NCBI GenBank assembly: GCA_045863035.1
Contig: BTUV01000008.1
Coordinates: forward strand, 1-64,000
Source: H2-BAC3 sp045863035
Lineage (GTDB): Bacteria; Bacteroidota; Ignavibacteria; Ignavibacteriales; Ignavibacteriaceae
Direction: 5' to 3'
DNA: 64,000 nucleotides
Shown: piece by piece, positions 52,801-61,715 of the stretch
Numbering within the stretch: position 1 is the first letter of the stretch
How the letters are laid out: every line of letters begins with the position of its first letter
Program-made: the position numbers and the translations under genes
The notes under the pieces: model-generated
Databases searched by the model: none
Told to the model about the DNA's origin: nothing
What the model saw: the letters and a program-made list of their open reading frames with translations, nothing else

Positions 52801-54098
52801 AGCAATATAAATTTACCTTTTAAGGTCAGATTTCTACCCGAAAGACTCACAAAATAAACTCCGCTCTGCAGATTAGCTCCGTTTAACGAAATTTCGTTCA
52901 TTCCATTCACTCCGTTAATTACCTCAGAAACCACTTCCTTACCGGTTACCGAGTAAACTTTCAGTGTAACCAAACCACTGCTTTTTGCATTAAATCTGAT
53001 TTTTGCCTGTCCATTAAATGGGTTTGGGTAAATTTCCAGAAGTTCAAAGGAAAGGGGTCTCTTTTGAATATCTCTGACATCGGTTGAAAGATGAGAGCCG
53101 AAAGCTGCCAAGGCAGTCAGATTTAATTGTGTGACAGATTTTATAAGATTAAGGTTAAGAGTCTCAAGTGTATCTGATGATGTATGATAGTATGGGTTTG
53201 CTGTGTAGAATGGACCGTTATTCCAAGGGGGTGCATTTTCAATAACAAGCAGCGCCTGGTATCCGGCATCCCAAAAAGACTGATGGTCACTGTATGTCGC
53301 AGAGGATGAAACCAGACTACCCATAAGAAGTCCGACTTCAAACAGGGTATTTGCCTCTCTCAGATTGTTTGCAAGAAAACTTGAATTAGTATTAGATACA
53401 ACCGAAGTAAAAATGTAGTTTGGATTATAACCCACCATATCAAAAGAAATCATTCCCTGCAGCATCTGACCATTATCAGCCGCGTGCGCAGCCATATATT
53501 TACTTCCGTGATGACTGCTTGAATAAGCCGGACCTGTTTCCTCAGCACCAAAGGCAGTGAGTTTAAGAGTATAAAGAGGCCGATAACCATGTGCAGTATC
53601 ACTCAGAATTCTAATCATTTCGAGCAAAGCGGCAACACCTGAGGCATTGTCATCCGCGCCGGGTGCCCTGATTGTGCGCCATTGTTGATTCCAGACCGTT
53701 GAACCCATCCTGCTTGCGGATGCATCGTAGTGCGCGCCAATAAGATAGTATTTCAGTGAATCCTCTGTTCCCTTAATGGTTGCAGTCACATTATATAATG
53801 GCTGCGTATTAAGCGGGGGAGTGGCGCTGGATATATAAAAAGTATCTACCGTAACAATACCGTTTTTCGTGAGGAGCTGGAACTGCTCTCTGAGATAAAC
53901 AAATGCTGAATCGTTACCCGGCGTAAAATTAACCCTGCTCTGATAACCACCGGCATATTGGAGATTAGTGATATGACGGACAATGTTATCAAGATTTACA
54001 GAGTCTTTCATTCGCAGAATGGTATTGAACAGATGCTGCTGAGGCAGCAGTACCGAATTGAGCAGAAGAAAAAACGCTAAAATGAAACTTCGGTTCAT
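52794..54098 (-). CDS. Secreted M28 peptidase with T9SS type A sorting domain
   Basis: A 434-residue protein with a signal peptide (cleavage near LLPQ). The M28 zinc-peptidase domain has H123 (GAHYDA), D149 (GADDNASG), E186/E187 (AEETG), D220 (FDMVG) and H305. A C-terminal domain (about 351-434) begins YPNPFN (357-362) and ends SGVYFVSL...KFILLK, the classical Por secretion tail. It is the clearest T9SS cargo in the window. The ATG at 54098 gives the signal peptide, and upstream residues are rejected. Confidence 0.92.
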   Translation of the reverse strand: MNRSFILAFFLLLNSVLLPQQHLFNTILRMKDSVNLDNIVRHITNLQYAGGYQSRVNFTPGNDSAFVYLREQFQLLTKNGIVTVDTFYISSATPPLNTQPLYNVTATIKGTEDSLKYYLIGAHYDASASRMGSTVWNQQWRTIRAPGADDNASGVAALLEMIRILSDTAHGYRPLYTLKLTAFGAEETGPAYSSSHHGSKYMAAHAADNGQMLQGMISFDMVGYNPNYIFTSVVSNTNSSFLANNLREANTLFEVGLLMGSLVSSSATYSDHQSFWDAGYQALLVIENAPPWNNGPFYTANPYYHTSSDTLETLNLNLIKSVTQLNLTALAAFGSHLSTDVRDIQKRPLSFELLEIYPNPFNGQAKIRFNAKSSGLVTLKVYSVTGKEVVSEVINGVNGMNEISLNGANLQSGVYFVSLSGRNLTLKGKFILLK

Positions 54099-54177
54099 AC
54101 TTGGGCAATTAAAATTTGTAAAATGAAAAATACACAATTCTCGTATTCATTGCTAATGACTGAAAACAGCCGCAGCA

Positions 54178-54954
54178 TCACTTGATGCGTTTATATGCTA
54201 TTCCAGAGACCAGTAATGAAAATAGTACGCCGCCTGCCCTGAAATAGTTAACCAATTCATCCTTTGCGGCAAAAAAGCCATCCCATTTATCGTACCGGTA
54301 AGCGAGAAAAGTATTAAGCAGGAGTTCGTATTCAGTGCCGTAAAGGAGAAGCAGAATCCAGACCGTCGAAAATGTTATAACAGCAAAATGCAGCATGGAT
54401 TTTGACAACAGGGCAAACCCTGTAAGTCCGAAAACTATCGTAATCAGTGGTATGGCATTTAAAAGCTCTTTCAGACCAATTGCACTTGAATAAATAAGCG
54501 GGGAGAAGATCAGCAGGAGCACAAGCAGTGACCCCGGTTTCCCGGTTAAGGAATCAGGATTAAAAATAAGACCAAACCAAATCATCGCGAAAACCGGCGT
54601 GCACCAGATAAAATACACCGGAAAGTCAATCATAGAAGATGCAGCAAGTTCGAAATGGAAATCAGGAAGCCGGTATTTCAATAAACCGGTAAACCAGCCG
54701 CCCCACGCTATGAGGAGATTGCCTGATATAATGACTAAAGCAGTTTTCCAGGGGAATGGTTTTATGATGAAACGATGTTCTGACCTGAATCTGAGAAAAA
54801 TAATATATAGCAATGGCAGGAACGGAATATATATACGGAACCCGATCAGGGAGAAAAGCGGGGAGAGATCTGTCAAATACATACCCCATGCTATTAAAAT
54901 GGCTGAGAAAAATACCGGTAAAAGTATTGTTTTAGGAATGTTATTTTGCTCCAA
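54178..54954 (-). CDS. Multi-pass membrane protein of unknown function
   Basis: 258 residues with about seven predicted transmembrane helices and a short basic C-terminus (YKRIK). No family motif is recognised. The upstream DUF2231 gene overlaps it by 14 bp, so the two are probably expressed together and may form one membrane complex. Small copper/redox membrane partners are possible but not shown. Confidence 0.55.
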   Translation of the reverse strand: MEQNNIPKTILLPVFFSAILIAWGMYLTDLSPLFSLIGFRIYIPFLPLLYIIFLRFRSEHRFIIKPFPWKTALVIISGNLLIAWGGWFTGLLKYRLPDFHFELAASSMIDFPVYFIWCTPVFAMIWFGLIFNPDSLTGKPGSLLVLLLIFSPLIYSSAIGLKELLNAIPLITIVFGLTGFALLSKSMLHFAVITFSTVWILLLLYGTEYELLLNTFLAYRYDKWDGFFAAKDELVNYFRAGGVLFSLLVSGIAYKRIK

Positions 54955-55468
54955 CTGAATCCTTCAGAACCTCTTCCGGGTTAAAGAGTTCTGTGCCGAT
55001 GCCGTGTTTATATACAAGATTACCGCCAAGCTCTCCGGTCAGATAAAGATAGTAAAAACCAGTCAAAACAAGCAGAACGGAAAGAATTCTAAGGAATCCG
55101 GCGGCATTCAAGGTTTGCTTCCGGATATCAAGTTTGATGAACATCCACCCGCGAATAAACAAAAGAAGCGTAAAAACCCACACAACCATTGTTGCCGCAT
55201 TCTCATGTTTTTCTATTTCGCCGGTATATAAAGAGTATGCCGGACTACCCGCGGTCATCAGTTCTTTTGCCTGAAGCGCTGCCTGCTCGCCTGAAATCAG
55301 GGCGGCGATTGAGCTAATAACGCCAAGCCCAAGCAGCAGCAACGCAGTGTTTGACCATATTTTTTTTCCGGTAATAACAGCAACCAGTTCTAACAGACCG
55401 CCCGTAAAAAGAAGTGCAACAGGGAAATGCACCAACTTGGGATGAAGTGAAGAGAGAAATTCAGTCAT
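54941..55468 (-). CDS. DUF2231 membrane protein
   Basis: About 175 residues with four helices. The N-terminal SSLHPKLVHFPVALLFTGG is the hallmark of DUF2231, whose histidines may bind haem or metal. A SGEQAAL segment and a later histidine near EKHENAA (between helices 2 and 3) follow. The function is unknown. I place the start at ATG 55468, the usual family start. An ATG at 55516 would overlap the SDR gene by 26 bp and is the alternative. Confidence 0.72.
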   Translation of the reverse strand: MTEFLSSLHPKLVHFPVALLFTGGLLELVAVITGKKIWSNTALLLLGLGVISSIAALISGEQAALQAKELMTAGSPAYSLYTGEIEKHENAATMVVWVFTLLLFIRGWMFIKLDIRKQTLNAAGFLRILSVLLVLTGFYYLYLTGELGGNLVYKHGIGTELFNPEEVLKDSVGAK

Positions 55469-55490
55469 TGCAAACATCCGGAGAAGATAA

Positions 55491-56228
55491 TCATCCGCAA
55501 AGAACACTTCCGCCATTCACATTGATAATCTCCCCCTGGATATGACGACTCAGCCGGCTTGCCAGAAAAAGTACCGGTCCGGCTATATCATCAGCGGTTG
55601 CAATTCGTGCAAGCGGAATTCCATTGAGTATATTCTGAAGGGACTCCTCATTCGTGAAGGCGGACATACTCACATCAGTATATACCCAGCCCGGCGCTAC
55701 ACAGTTAATGTTTATATTATACGCGCCGAACTCTGCGGCAAGTGATTTCGTAAATGATATCATTGCCCCTTTTGAAGCTGCATAATGGGAGTGAAATGCC
55801 TCACCGCGCTGTCCGGCGGTAGATGAAATAAGAATAATTTTACCTTCGCGCCGGCTTTTCATTGCAGGTATTACTTCACGGCAGAAGATAAAAGATGAAG
55901 TCATATTGATACGCTGTGTTTCTTCCCATACTTTTGTTGACATTTCATCTGCATTACCGTCAGTCCATATCCCGGCATTATTCACCAGGACGTCAATTCT
56001 TTTTTCCTTTTTGAGAATCTTTTTTACCGCTGAGATGATGTCATCTTCCGCGTCGAGACTAACCCTCAGACCGGTTGCCGGCGCTAACCAACTGTTATCC
56101 TTCTTTTTATTCTTATACGTAAAATAGACTTTAGCGCCATATTTCAGAAAGGCCTTTACGCATGCAGCGCCAATCCCTCTGGACCCGCCTGTAATGAGAA
56201 TTACTTTATCTTTAAAATCATTTTCCAT
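55491..56228 (-). CDS. Short-chain dehydrogenase/reductase (FabG-like)
   Basis: A 245-residue classical SDR with TGGSRGIG (13-20), NNAG (83-86), S135/S136, and Y149/K153 (YAASK). The NAD(P)H region and C-terminal GGSVLCG are typical of the FabG-like group. It may act in fatty-acid elongation or on another keto substrate; it is not flanked by fab genes. It overlaps truA by 11 bp on the same strand. Confidence 0.85.
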   Translation of the reverse strand: MENDFKDKVILITGGSRGIGAACVKAFLKYGAKVYFTYKNKKKDNSWLAPATGLRVSLDAEDDIISAVKKILKKEKRIDVLVNNAGIWTDGNADEMSTKVWEETQRINMTSSFIFCREVIPAMKSRREGKIILISSTAGQRGEAFHSHYAASKGAMISFTKSLAAEFGAYNININCVAPGWVYTDVSMSAFTNEESLQNILNGIPLARIATADDIAGPVLFLASRLSRHIQGEIINVNGGSVLCG

Positions 56229-56961
56229 AATAAACCTTTCTTAAAAAAAGACCTTTTGCCGGAACAGCTTCACGCGCTGCTGTGCGGTCACGTTTATCGA
56301 GTATGACCTGCAAGTCAGGCGGGGTTCCTCCTTCCTGCGCAAGACGAATAAGTGTGCCGACTATGGTTCGCACCATGCCATGAAGAAAACGGTTACCTGT
56401 AATGCTGAAAATAAGAAAATCGCGATAGTCGCGCCACTGTGCACGATATATATTACAAAGCGTATGCGGCTGTTTTTCAGCATTTTTACTGAAAGAATAA
56501 AAATCATTATTCATTAACAGTACTTCGCTGAATTTATTCAGTTCAGCCGCTGATGGCGGGCTGTAAAGATAATAACTGTATTTATTCCGGAACGGGTCCT
56601 TCATCCTGCTGATGACGTATATATATGAGCGCTTTAGTGCACTGTGTCTCGCGTCAAAACTCAGCGGCATCTCCTGCAGGTTGCGTACGGCTATATCAAA
56701 GGGGAGCATTGAGTTTAATGAATATAGGAACCGGAAAGCATCCAGTTTCTGATCAGTCTTAAAGTTTGAAACCTGCCCGAGGGCATGAACTCCTGTATCG
56801 GTCCTTCCGGCGCCGGTAAGAATAACTTCGTGACGTAGAATTTTCTGTAAGGCATCTTTAATCCTCTGCTGCACCGTATCAGCATTTTGCTGTATCTGCC
56901 ATCCGCAGTAGTTTGAGCCGTCATAAGCGATGGTTATTGAATAGTTATACAGTGCGTCCAA
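56218..56961 (-). CDS. truA: tRNA pseudouridine(38-40) synthase
   Basis: 247 residues, normal TruA length. The catalytic aspartate is D55 in GAGRTDTGVHALGQ. It has AYDGSNYCGWQIQ at the start and NRFLHGMVRTIVGTL near the end. It modifies the anticodon stem-loop of tRNAs. It overlaps the inositol-phosphatase-like gene by 17 bp and the SDR gene by 11 bp. Confidence 0.95.
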   Translation of the reverse strand: MDALYNYSITIAYDGSNYCGWQIQQNADTVQQRIKDALQKILRHEVILTGAGRTDTGVHALGQVSNFKTDQKLDAFRFLYSLNSMLPFDIAVRNLQEMPLSFDARHSALKRSYIYVISRMKDPFRNKYSYYLYSPPSAAELNKFSEVLLMNNDFYSFSKNAEKQPHTLCNIYRAQWRDYRDFLIFSITGNRFLHGMVRTIVGTLIRLAQEGGTPPDLQVILDKRDRTAAREAVPAKGLFLRKVYYGK

Positions 56962-57727
56962 GTGATTCTGATATGATATTTTGCATCATTGGGTGAATCA
57001 GACCATTCGAACAGAGAATCTCCCTTGAATGGATACTTAACCTCTTACCGGAGAAATCGGTAACTTTGCCGCCTGCCTCTTCAACAATCAGTTGCCCTGC
57101 ACAGATATCCCACGGATTCAGATGCATCTCCCAATAGCCGTCGAATACCCCCTGAGCAATGTAACAGAAATCAATGGCCGCCGAGCCGAGCCGTCTTATA
57201 CCACGCGCTGTTTTGAGAAACGAACCGAGAACATTGAGAATCGGCTCAGTGTGTTCACGGACATCATAAGGGAAACCGGTTACCAAAAGAGATTCTTCAA
57301 GCCGCTTATTGTTACTGACTGTAATTTTATTATTTCCGGAATATGCTCCGTTCCCCTTTTCGGCCGAGTATATTACTCCCCGTGGTACATCTGCCACGGC
57401 TCCCATAATTGTCTCCCCGTTTTTCATTACGCCGATTGAAACAGAGTAAATGGGAAGTCCGTGAGCAAAATTTGTAGTGCCGTCTAATGGGTCAATTACC
57501 CACAAATATTCCGCGTTTTGCATCTCACCGCCTGATTCTTCAGCAAGAATTCCATGACCCGGAAAGTGTTTGTGAATGTAATCGATGATTAATTTTTCAG
57601 AACCTTTATCGGCTTCAGTCACCAGATTCATCTCTCCGGTTTTAAATTCGATTTCAAACGGGGTTAATGCGCGTTCTCTGACAAAATCAGAGGCGATTGA
57701 GGTTATCTCAAGTAATTTTTCAAACAT
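56945..57727 (-). CDS. Inositol monophosphatase family protein (SuhB-like)
   Basis: A 260-residue metal-dependent phosphatase with an acidic metal site ILAEESGG (about 60-67), WVIDPLDGTTNFAHG (DPLDGT at 79-84) and the C-terminal NPWDICAGQLIVEEAGG. It hydrolyses inositol-1-phosphate or related sugar phosphates. In E. coli SuhB also aids rRNA transcription, but which role applies here is unknown. The ATG at 57727 is chosen; the longer form adds 19 hydrophobic residues without family support. Confidence 0.9.
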   Translation of the reverse strand: MFEKLLEITSIASDFVRERALTPFEIEFKTGEMNLVTEADKGSEKLIIDYIHKHFPGHGILAEESGGEMQNAEYLWVIDPLDGTTNFAHGLPIYSVSIGVMKNGETIMGAVADVPRGVIYSAEKGNGAYSGNNKITVSNNKRLEESLLVTGFPYDVREHTEPILNVLGSFLKTARGIRRLGSAAIDFCYIAQGVFDGYWEMHLNPWDICAGQLIVEEAGGKVTDFSGKRLSIHSREILCSNGLIHPMMQNIISESLGRTV

Positions 57728-57789
57728 AATGCTCAAAATTAAAGGATATTTAATAAAGATAATGCCCGGGTTCATAAATATCATTAAAA

Positions 57790-57840
57790 TTCTCCTGATT
57801 ATCTGAAAAAAATCATTTTCATATCAGGAGAAATTCTGAT
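57790..57840 (+). promoter_or_regulatory. Alternative hairpins over the Shine-Dalgarno of the HATPase gene
   Basis: TTCTCCTGAT (57790-57799) is the exact reverse complement of ATCAGGAGAA (57823-57832), which contains the Shine-Dalgarno AGGAG. The same ATCAG can instead pair with CTGAT at 57836-57840. Either fold would hide the ribosome binding site 13 bases before the ATG at 57844. It could be a translational control element or an operator in the divergent promoter. Confidence 0.35.
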
Positions 57841-57843
57841 ATT

Positions 57844-58305
57844 ATGCAAAAAAGAAATTTAATAAAACTCCCGGATAGAATGGCCGAATTCAGTATCCAG
57901 ATTGATAAAGATCCGAAAGAGCTTCATCGGGTTGAGCATGAGATGCTCAAATTACCCTTTGCCCAAAACTGCGAACGGGAAATCCTTGATGAGATTTATA
58001 CTATCCTTGAAGAGATGCTCTTGAATATTATAAATTACGGTTTTAAAGGAGCAGAAAGTAAAAAGCACGATATTTCGGTTATTTTCCGGCAGGAAGGGGA
58101 TACTCTGACGCTGATTTTTAAGGATAACGGTGCGCCGTTTAATCCTCTTACAAAATTGAGGACTGATACTGAAAGGGATGAATTCAATCTGCAAATGAAT
58201 ATAGGAGGGTGGGGGATCAATATGGTACGCGACTTTTCAGAACATTTAGATTATAAAAGAGATGGGGAATTCAATATTTTTACGGTAACAAAAAAAATTA
58301 ACTAA
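57844..58305 (+). CDS. RsbW-like serine-protein kinase / anti-sigma domain
   Basis: A 153-residue HATPase_c protein with N-box EEMLLNIINYG (N61), G1 FKDNGAPFNP and G2 GGWGINMVRDFSEH. With the adjacent STAS protein it forms a partner-switching module in which the kinase phosphorylates the antagonist. No sigma factor or PP2C phosphatase is next to it. Stop and the next gene's first possible ATG overlap (TAATG). Confidence 0.85.
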   Translation: MQKRNLIKLPDRMAEFSIQIDKDPKELHRVEHEMLKLPFAQNCEREILDEIYTILEEMLLNIINYGFKGAESKKHDISVIFRQEGDTLTLIFKDNGAPFNPLTKLRTDTERDEFNLQMNIGGWGINMVRDFSEHLDYKRDGEFNIFTVTKKIN

Positions 58306-58319
58306 TGTCAGGAGTAAAA

Positions 58320-58664
58320 ATGGAAATTAACGTAGAGCAGGAAAATACCGTCAGGATCATTTCGCTTTCCGGTCGCCTTGATATAATCAACGCGGAAGCG
58401 TTCGAAAATACGATTATCGAGTATATCGACAATCTTAACGAAAACAAGATGCTCATCGATTGCGAAAGTCTTTCTTTTATAAGCAGTGCCGGGCTGAGGG
58501 TTTTTATGATTGCCCTGAAAAAGATGAAGGCAAAACTGGGCAAATTAGTGCTGACCGGAATGAATGACAGCAACAGAAAAGTCTTCCAGATAACCGGTTA
58601 CGAAAAGCTTTTTACTATTGCTGAATCAAAAGAAGAAGGCCTTTCACTTTTTTACCTTTCGTGA
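58320..58664 (+). CDS. STAS-domain anti-sigma factor antagonist
   Basis: A 114-residue SpoIIAA/RsbV-like STAS domain with the phospho-acceptor region SFISSAGLRVFM (S56 likely). It partners the upstream HATPase. The ATG at 58320 is preferred over one at 58305 because AGGAG (58310-58314) lies 5 bases before it and the shorter form fits the family. It overlaps the following peptidase start by one base. Confidence 0.88.
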   Translation: MEINVEQENTVRIISLSGRLDIINAEAFENTIIEYIDNLNENKMLIDCESLSFISSAGLRVFMIALKKMKAKLGKLVLTGMNDSNRKVFQITGYEKLFTIAESKEEGLSLFYLS

Positions 58665-59500
58665 TGAAAAAAGCATTTCTGACCGGCGGAGTCGTTCTAT
58701 TATTGGCTCTCATCCCAATTACCATGTACATGGTTAACCCGGATTATGACTCGCTTAATCCGGTGCACCGCTATTTTGCTTCCTCTATCGTGGAAAAATG
58801 GATGGAATATGAGGATTCCGTTCCAAAAGAACGGCGTGCTACCTTGGATATTGACACTCTCTTTAGTTTACTCAACTTTCCGGAGCTCTCATTTGCCAGA
58901 CGGATATTCAGAATTCCCCCTGCTGAACTTGGTTTTAAGGGAAAATTTTATTCGTTAGAGAAGCCAACAGACCTGGTGCTGATTGAAAATGTGGTTTTGG
59001 AAAATAGCGGTAATAGTTCAGAAACCGGTGTTCAATACTACCCACGGCATGCTTACAGAGACTACCGCGAAATGATGGACAGCATGAAAGCATCGATCGG
59101 GAAGCGATTATTTATTGACTCAGGTTATCGCTCCCCCGGCAGGCAGGCGTATTTGTTCTTTTATTACCTTGTAAAAACAAGCAATTTTGTGCTGAAAGAG
59201 AATGCACGGTGGATTGCAATGCCAGGTTACAGCGAACATGGCAGCCCCCTCTTTACTGCAATTGATTTTATTTCTGAAGACGGAATAAACGGGTTTTCAG
59301 GCAAGCAGACTGCTGAAAATTTCGAAAATCTCGAAGAATACAGGTGGCTTCAGGCGAATGCATCCCGCTTTAACTTTTATTTGTCATACCCCCGTGAGAA
59401 TAATTTAGGTGTTGCATTCGAGCCCTGGCACTGGCATTGGGAGGGGGACACAAGTATTTTCACCAATACAAATACCCCTCAAATTAAGCCAAATCCCTGA
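58664..59500 (+). CDS. M15-type D-alanyl-D-alanine carboxypeptidase-like protein
   Basis: 278 residues, anchored by an N-terminal helix (about 6-22). The VanY/DacB-like domain has SGYRS (153-157), PGYSEH (H192), D201 and EPWHWHWEG (H256). The spacing H192-D201 (eight residues between) is two longer than the usual SxHxxGxAxD, so activity should be checked. It probably trims peptidoglycan stem peptides. It is coupled to the STAS gene by one base; the ATG at 58664 replaces a GTG at 58661. Confidence 0.72.
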   Translation: MKKAFLTGGVVLLLALIPITMYMVNPDYDSLNPVHRYFASSIVEKWMEYEDSVPKERRATLDIDTLFSLLNFPELSFARRIFRIPPAELGFKGKFYSLEKPTDLVLIENVVLENSGNSSETGVQYYPRHAYRDYREMMDSMKASIGKRLFIDSGYRSPGRQAYLFFYYLVKTSNFVLKENARWIAMPGYSEHGSPLFTAIDFISEDGINGFSGKQTAENFENLEEYRWLQANASRFNFYLSYPRENNLGVAFEPWHWHWEGDTSIFTNTNTPQIKPNP

Positions 59501-59506
59501 TTCCGG

Positions 59507-59537
59507 GTTGGGTTAAGGGAAACATTTTATATATTTG
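59507..59537 (+). promoter_or_regulatory. Candidate promoter for asnS-nuoJKLM
   Basis: TATATTTG at 59530-59537 matches the -7 TAnnTTTG element exactly, and GTTG at 59507-59510 is one mismatch from the -33 TTTG at 19 bp spacing. The start would fall about 20 bases before the asnS ATG. Confidence 0.4.
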
Positions 59538-59566
59538 GAGACTGCTTAATTTTTTTATTTCAGTTG

Positions 59567-60865
59567 ATGTCTAAAAAAATATCTATAAAAGACCTTAAAG
59601 AGTACGTTGGACAGGAAATTCAAATTTCCGGCTGGTTGTATAACAAGAGGTCATCCGGAAAATTACGCTTTCTGATCTTACGTGACGGTAGCGGTTACCT
59701 GCAATGTGTCTATTTCAAGGGAAACGTTACCCCCGAAGTTTTTGAACTGACCGACAAAATTGGTCAGGAGTCTTCAATTACGGTTACCGGTAAAGTTAAG
59801 GAAGAACCCAGATCACCAGGCGGCTACGAATTAGACGCCACTAACGTCTCTCTCATTCACGAAACTCACGATTACCCCATTACACCCAAAGATCATGGGG
59901 TTGAATTTCTGATGGACAAAAGGCATCTCTGGCTGCGTTCCAGCCGTCAGGTTGCTATTATGAAGATCAGACACCGCATCGTGAAGGCCATCAGGGACTT
60001 TTTCGATGAGAGGGGTTTTACACTAATGGATGCCCCTATTATTACACCTGCTGCCTGCGAAGGAACTTCAACTCTCTTTGAAACAGAGTATTTCGATCTT
60101 GGAAAGGCCTATCTCACGCAATCAGGTCAGTTGTACGCAGAGGCGGGGGCGTTGGCTTTAGGTAAAGTTTATACATTTGGGCCGACTTTTCGTGCGGAAA
60201 AATCGAAAACGAGACGCCATTTAACCGAATTCTGGATGGTTGAGCCGGAAGTTGCTTTTAACGATCTAAATGATAATATGGATCTGGCGGAAGAATTTCT
60301 TGAATATATTGTTCAGTCAGTACTGAAGGACCGGGCAGAAGAACTGAAAATTCTTGAGAGAGACACCGCGGCACTTGAAAAAGTAGTTCGTCCACTGCCA
60401 AGAATCTCCTACGATGAAGCAGTCGAAATTCTTCATAAGGACGGGCTGCCGTTTGAATATGGCAATGACCTTGGCGCTGCTGATGAAACGGTAATTTCTT
60501 CAAAATTTGATAAACCGGTTATGGTTCACCGCTATCCGTCAGAAGTCAAAGCTTTTTATATGAAGCGGGATCCTGAAAATCCAAAATTAGCCATGGCAGT
60601 GGATGTGCTTGCACCAGAAGGTTACGGCGAAATTATTGGAGGAAGCCAGCGAGAAGAAAGTCTTGATCTGCTTCAGGAAAGAATCAAGGAACATAATCTG
60701 CCGATGGAGGCCTTTGAATGGTATCTTGACCTCCGCAGGTTCGGTTCAGTGCCTCACTCCGGGTTTGGGCTCGGTCTTGAACGAACGGTTGCATGGATCT
60801 GCGGGCTTGAGCATGTGAGGGAGACAATCCCATTTGCCAGAATGATTTACAGAAATACTCCTTAG
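59567..60865 (+). CDS. asnS: Asparagine-tRNA ligase
   Basis: 432 residues, with an N-terminal OB-fold anticodon domain (about 12-100: ISGWLYNKRSSGKLRFLILRD) and a class II catalytic core: motif 2 around TFRAEKSKTRRHLTEFWMVE, GGSQREE, and motif 3 GLGLERTVAWICGL. It charges tRNA-Asn. The sequence favours AsnRS over AspRS. The ATG at 59567 is preferred to the preceding TTG. nuoJ begins 7 bp after its stop, so complex I genes are in its operon. Confidence 0.92.
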   Translation: MSKKISIKDLKEYVGQEIQISGWLYNKRSSGKLRFLILRDGSGYLQCVYFKGNVTPEVFELTDKIGQESSITVTGKVKEEPRSPGGYELDATNVSLIHETHDYPITPKDHGVEFLMDKRHLWLRSSRQVAIMKIRHRIVKAIRDFFDERGFTLMDAPIITPAACEGTSTLFETEYFDLGKAYLTQSGQLYAEAGALALGKVYTFGPTFRAEKSKTRRHLTEFWMVEPEVAFNDLNDNMDLAEEFLEYIVQSVLKDRAEELKILERDTAALEKVVRPLPRISYDEAVEILHKDGLPFEYGNDLGAADETVISSKFDKPVMVHRYPSEVKAFYMKRDPENPKLAMAVDVLAPEGYGEIIGGSQREESLDLLQERIKEHNLPMEAFEWYLDLRRFGSVPHSGFGLGLERTVAWICGLEHVRETIPFARMIYRNTP

Positions 60866-60872
60866 GTAACTG

Positions 60873-61388
60873 ATGAGCTTGGAAACAATTCTATTTTACT
60901 TTTTTGCAACCATTTGCGCTGTAACGAGCGTACTGGTAGTAATAAGACGTGAGCCGGTTTTTTCGGCGCTTTTTCTTGTCCTCAACTTTGCTTCGCTTGC
61001 CGGCATCTATGTCACATTGTACGCGCAGTTTATTGCGGTTGTTCAGGTGATTGTTTATGCCGGAGCTATCATGGTGCTGTTCCTCTTTGTGATAATGCTA
61101 TTAAGACCTGAAAAGGAGAAATCAATTTTTTCAGGGCACCCTGCTCTGCAGAAAATTTCAATTGGTGTGGGGGTAGTGGTATTTTTTCAGCTCATATATA
61201 TAATTATCGCGGGCACACTTTCCACAGGTAAGAGTGTTGCGGCAGAGCAAAGAATCAGAACAGGCGAGGTTGAATTTATCGGTCGGGAGCTTATAACCAA
61301 CTATCTTCTGCCATTTGAATCGATCGCATTTCTTTTGTTAGCTGCCACTATCGGGGCACTGGTAATATCCAAGAAAAAATTTGAATAA
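60873..61388 (+). CDS. nuoJ: NADH-quinone oxidoreductase subunit J
   Basis: A 171-residue membrane subunit with five helices, including the FSALFLVLNFASLAGIYV and QVIVYAGAIMVLFLFVIML segments typical of NuoJ. It is followed 8 bp later by nuoK. It belongs to the proton-translocating membrane arm, far from the other nuo genes at 28751-33196. Confidence 0.93.
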   Translation: MSLETILFYFFATICAVTSVLVVIRREPVFSALFLVLNFASLAGIYVTLYAQFIAVVQVIVYAGAIMVLFLFVIMLLRPEKEKSIFSGHPALQKISIGVGVVVFFQLIYIIIAGTLSTGKSVAAEQRIRTGEVEFIGRELITNYLLPFESIAFLLLAATIGALVISKKKFE

Positions 61389-61396
61389 CAGGTACA

Positions 61397-61699
61397 ATGA
61401 TAACATTAGAACATTATCTTATTCTTAGCGGATTCATGTTTGTTACTGGCGTGGTTGGGGTGCTCACCAGAAGAAACGCAATTGTTGTTTTTATGTCCAT
61501 CGAACTTATGCTTAACTCAGCAAATCTGACATTTGTTGCCTATTCTTCCTATCTCGGGAATGTAATCGGTCAGTTGTTTGTGTTCTTTGTTATGGCAGTA
61601 GCCGCGGCTGAAGCCGCTGTCGGGCTTGCTATTCTGATTGCAATATACAGGAATAAGGCAACGCTCAATATAGATGAAATTAATATCCTTAAGTGGTAA
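61397..61699 (+). CDS. nuoK: NADH-quinone oxidoreductase subunit K
   Basis: A 100-residue protein with three helices. The conserved membrane glutamates appear in MSIELMLNSANL and AAAEAAVGLAILIA. It is a small antiporter-like subunit next to NuoL in the membrane arm. Its stop is 16 bp before nuoL. Confidence 0.96.
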   Translation: MITLEHYLILSGFMFVTGVVGVLTRRNAIVVFMSIELMLNSANLTFVAYSSYLGNVIGQLFVFFVMAVAAAEAAVGLAILIAIYRNKATLNIDEINILKW

Positions 61700-61715
61700 G
61701 CCGGAAATCTGACAG

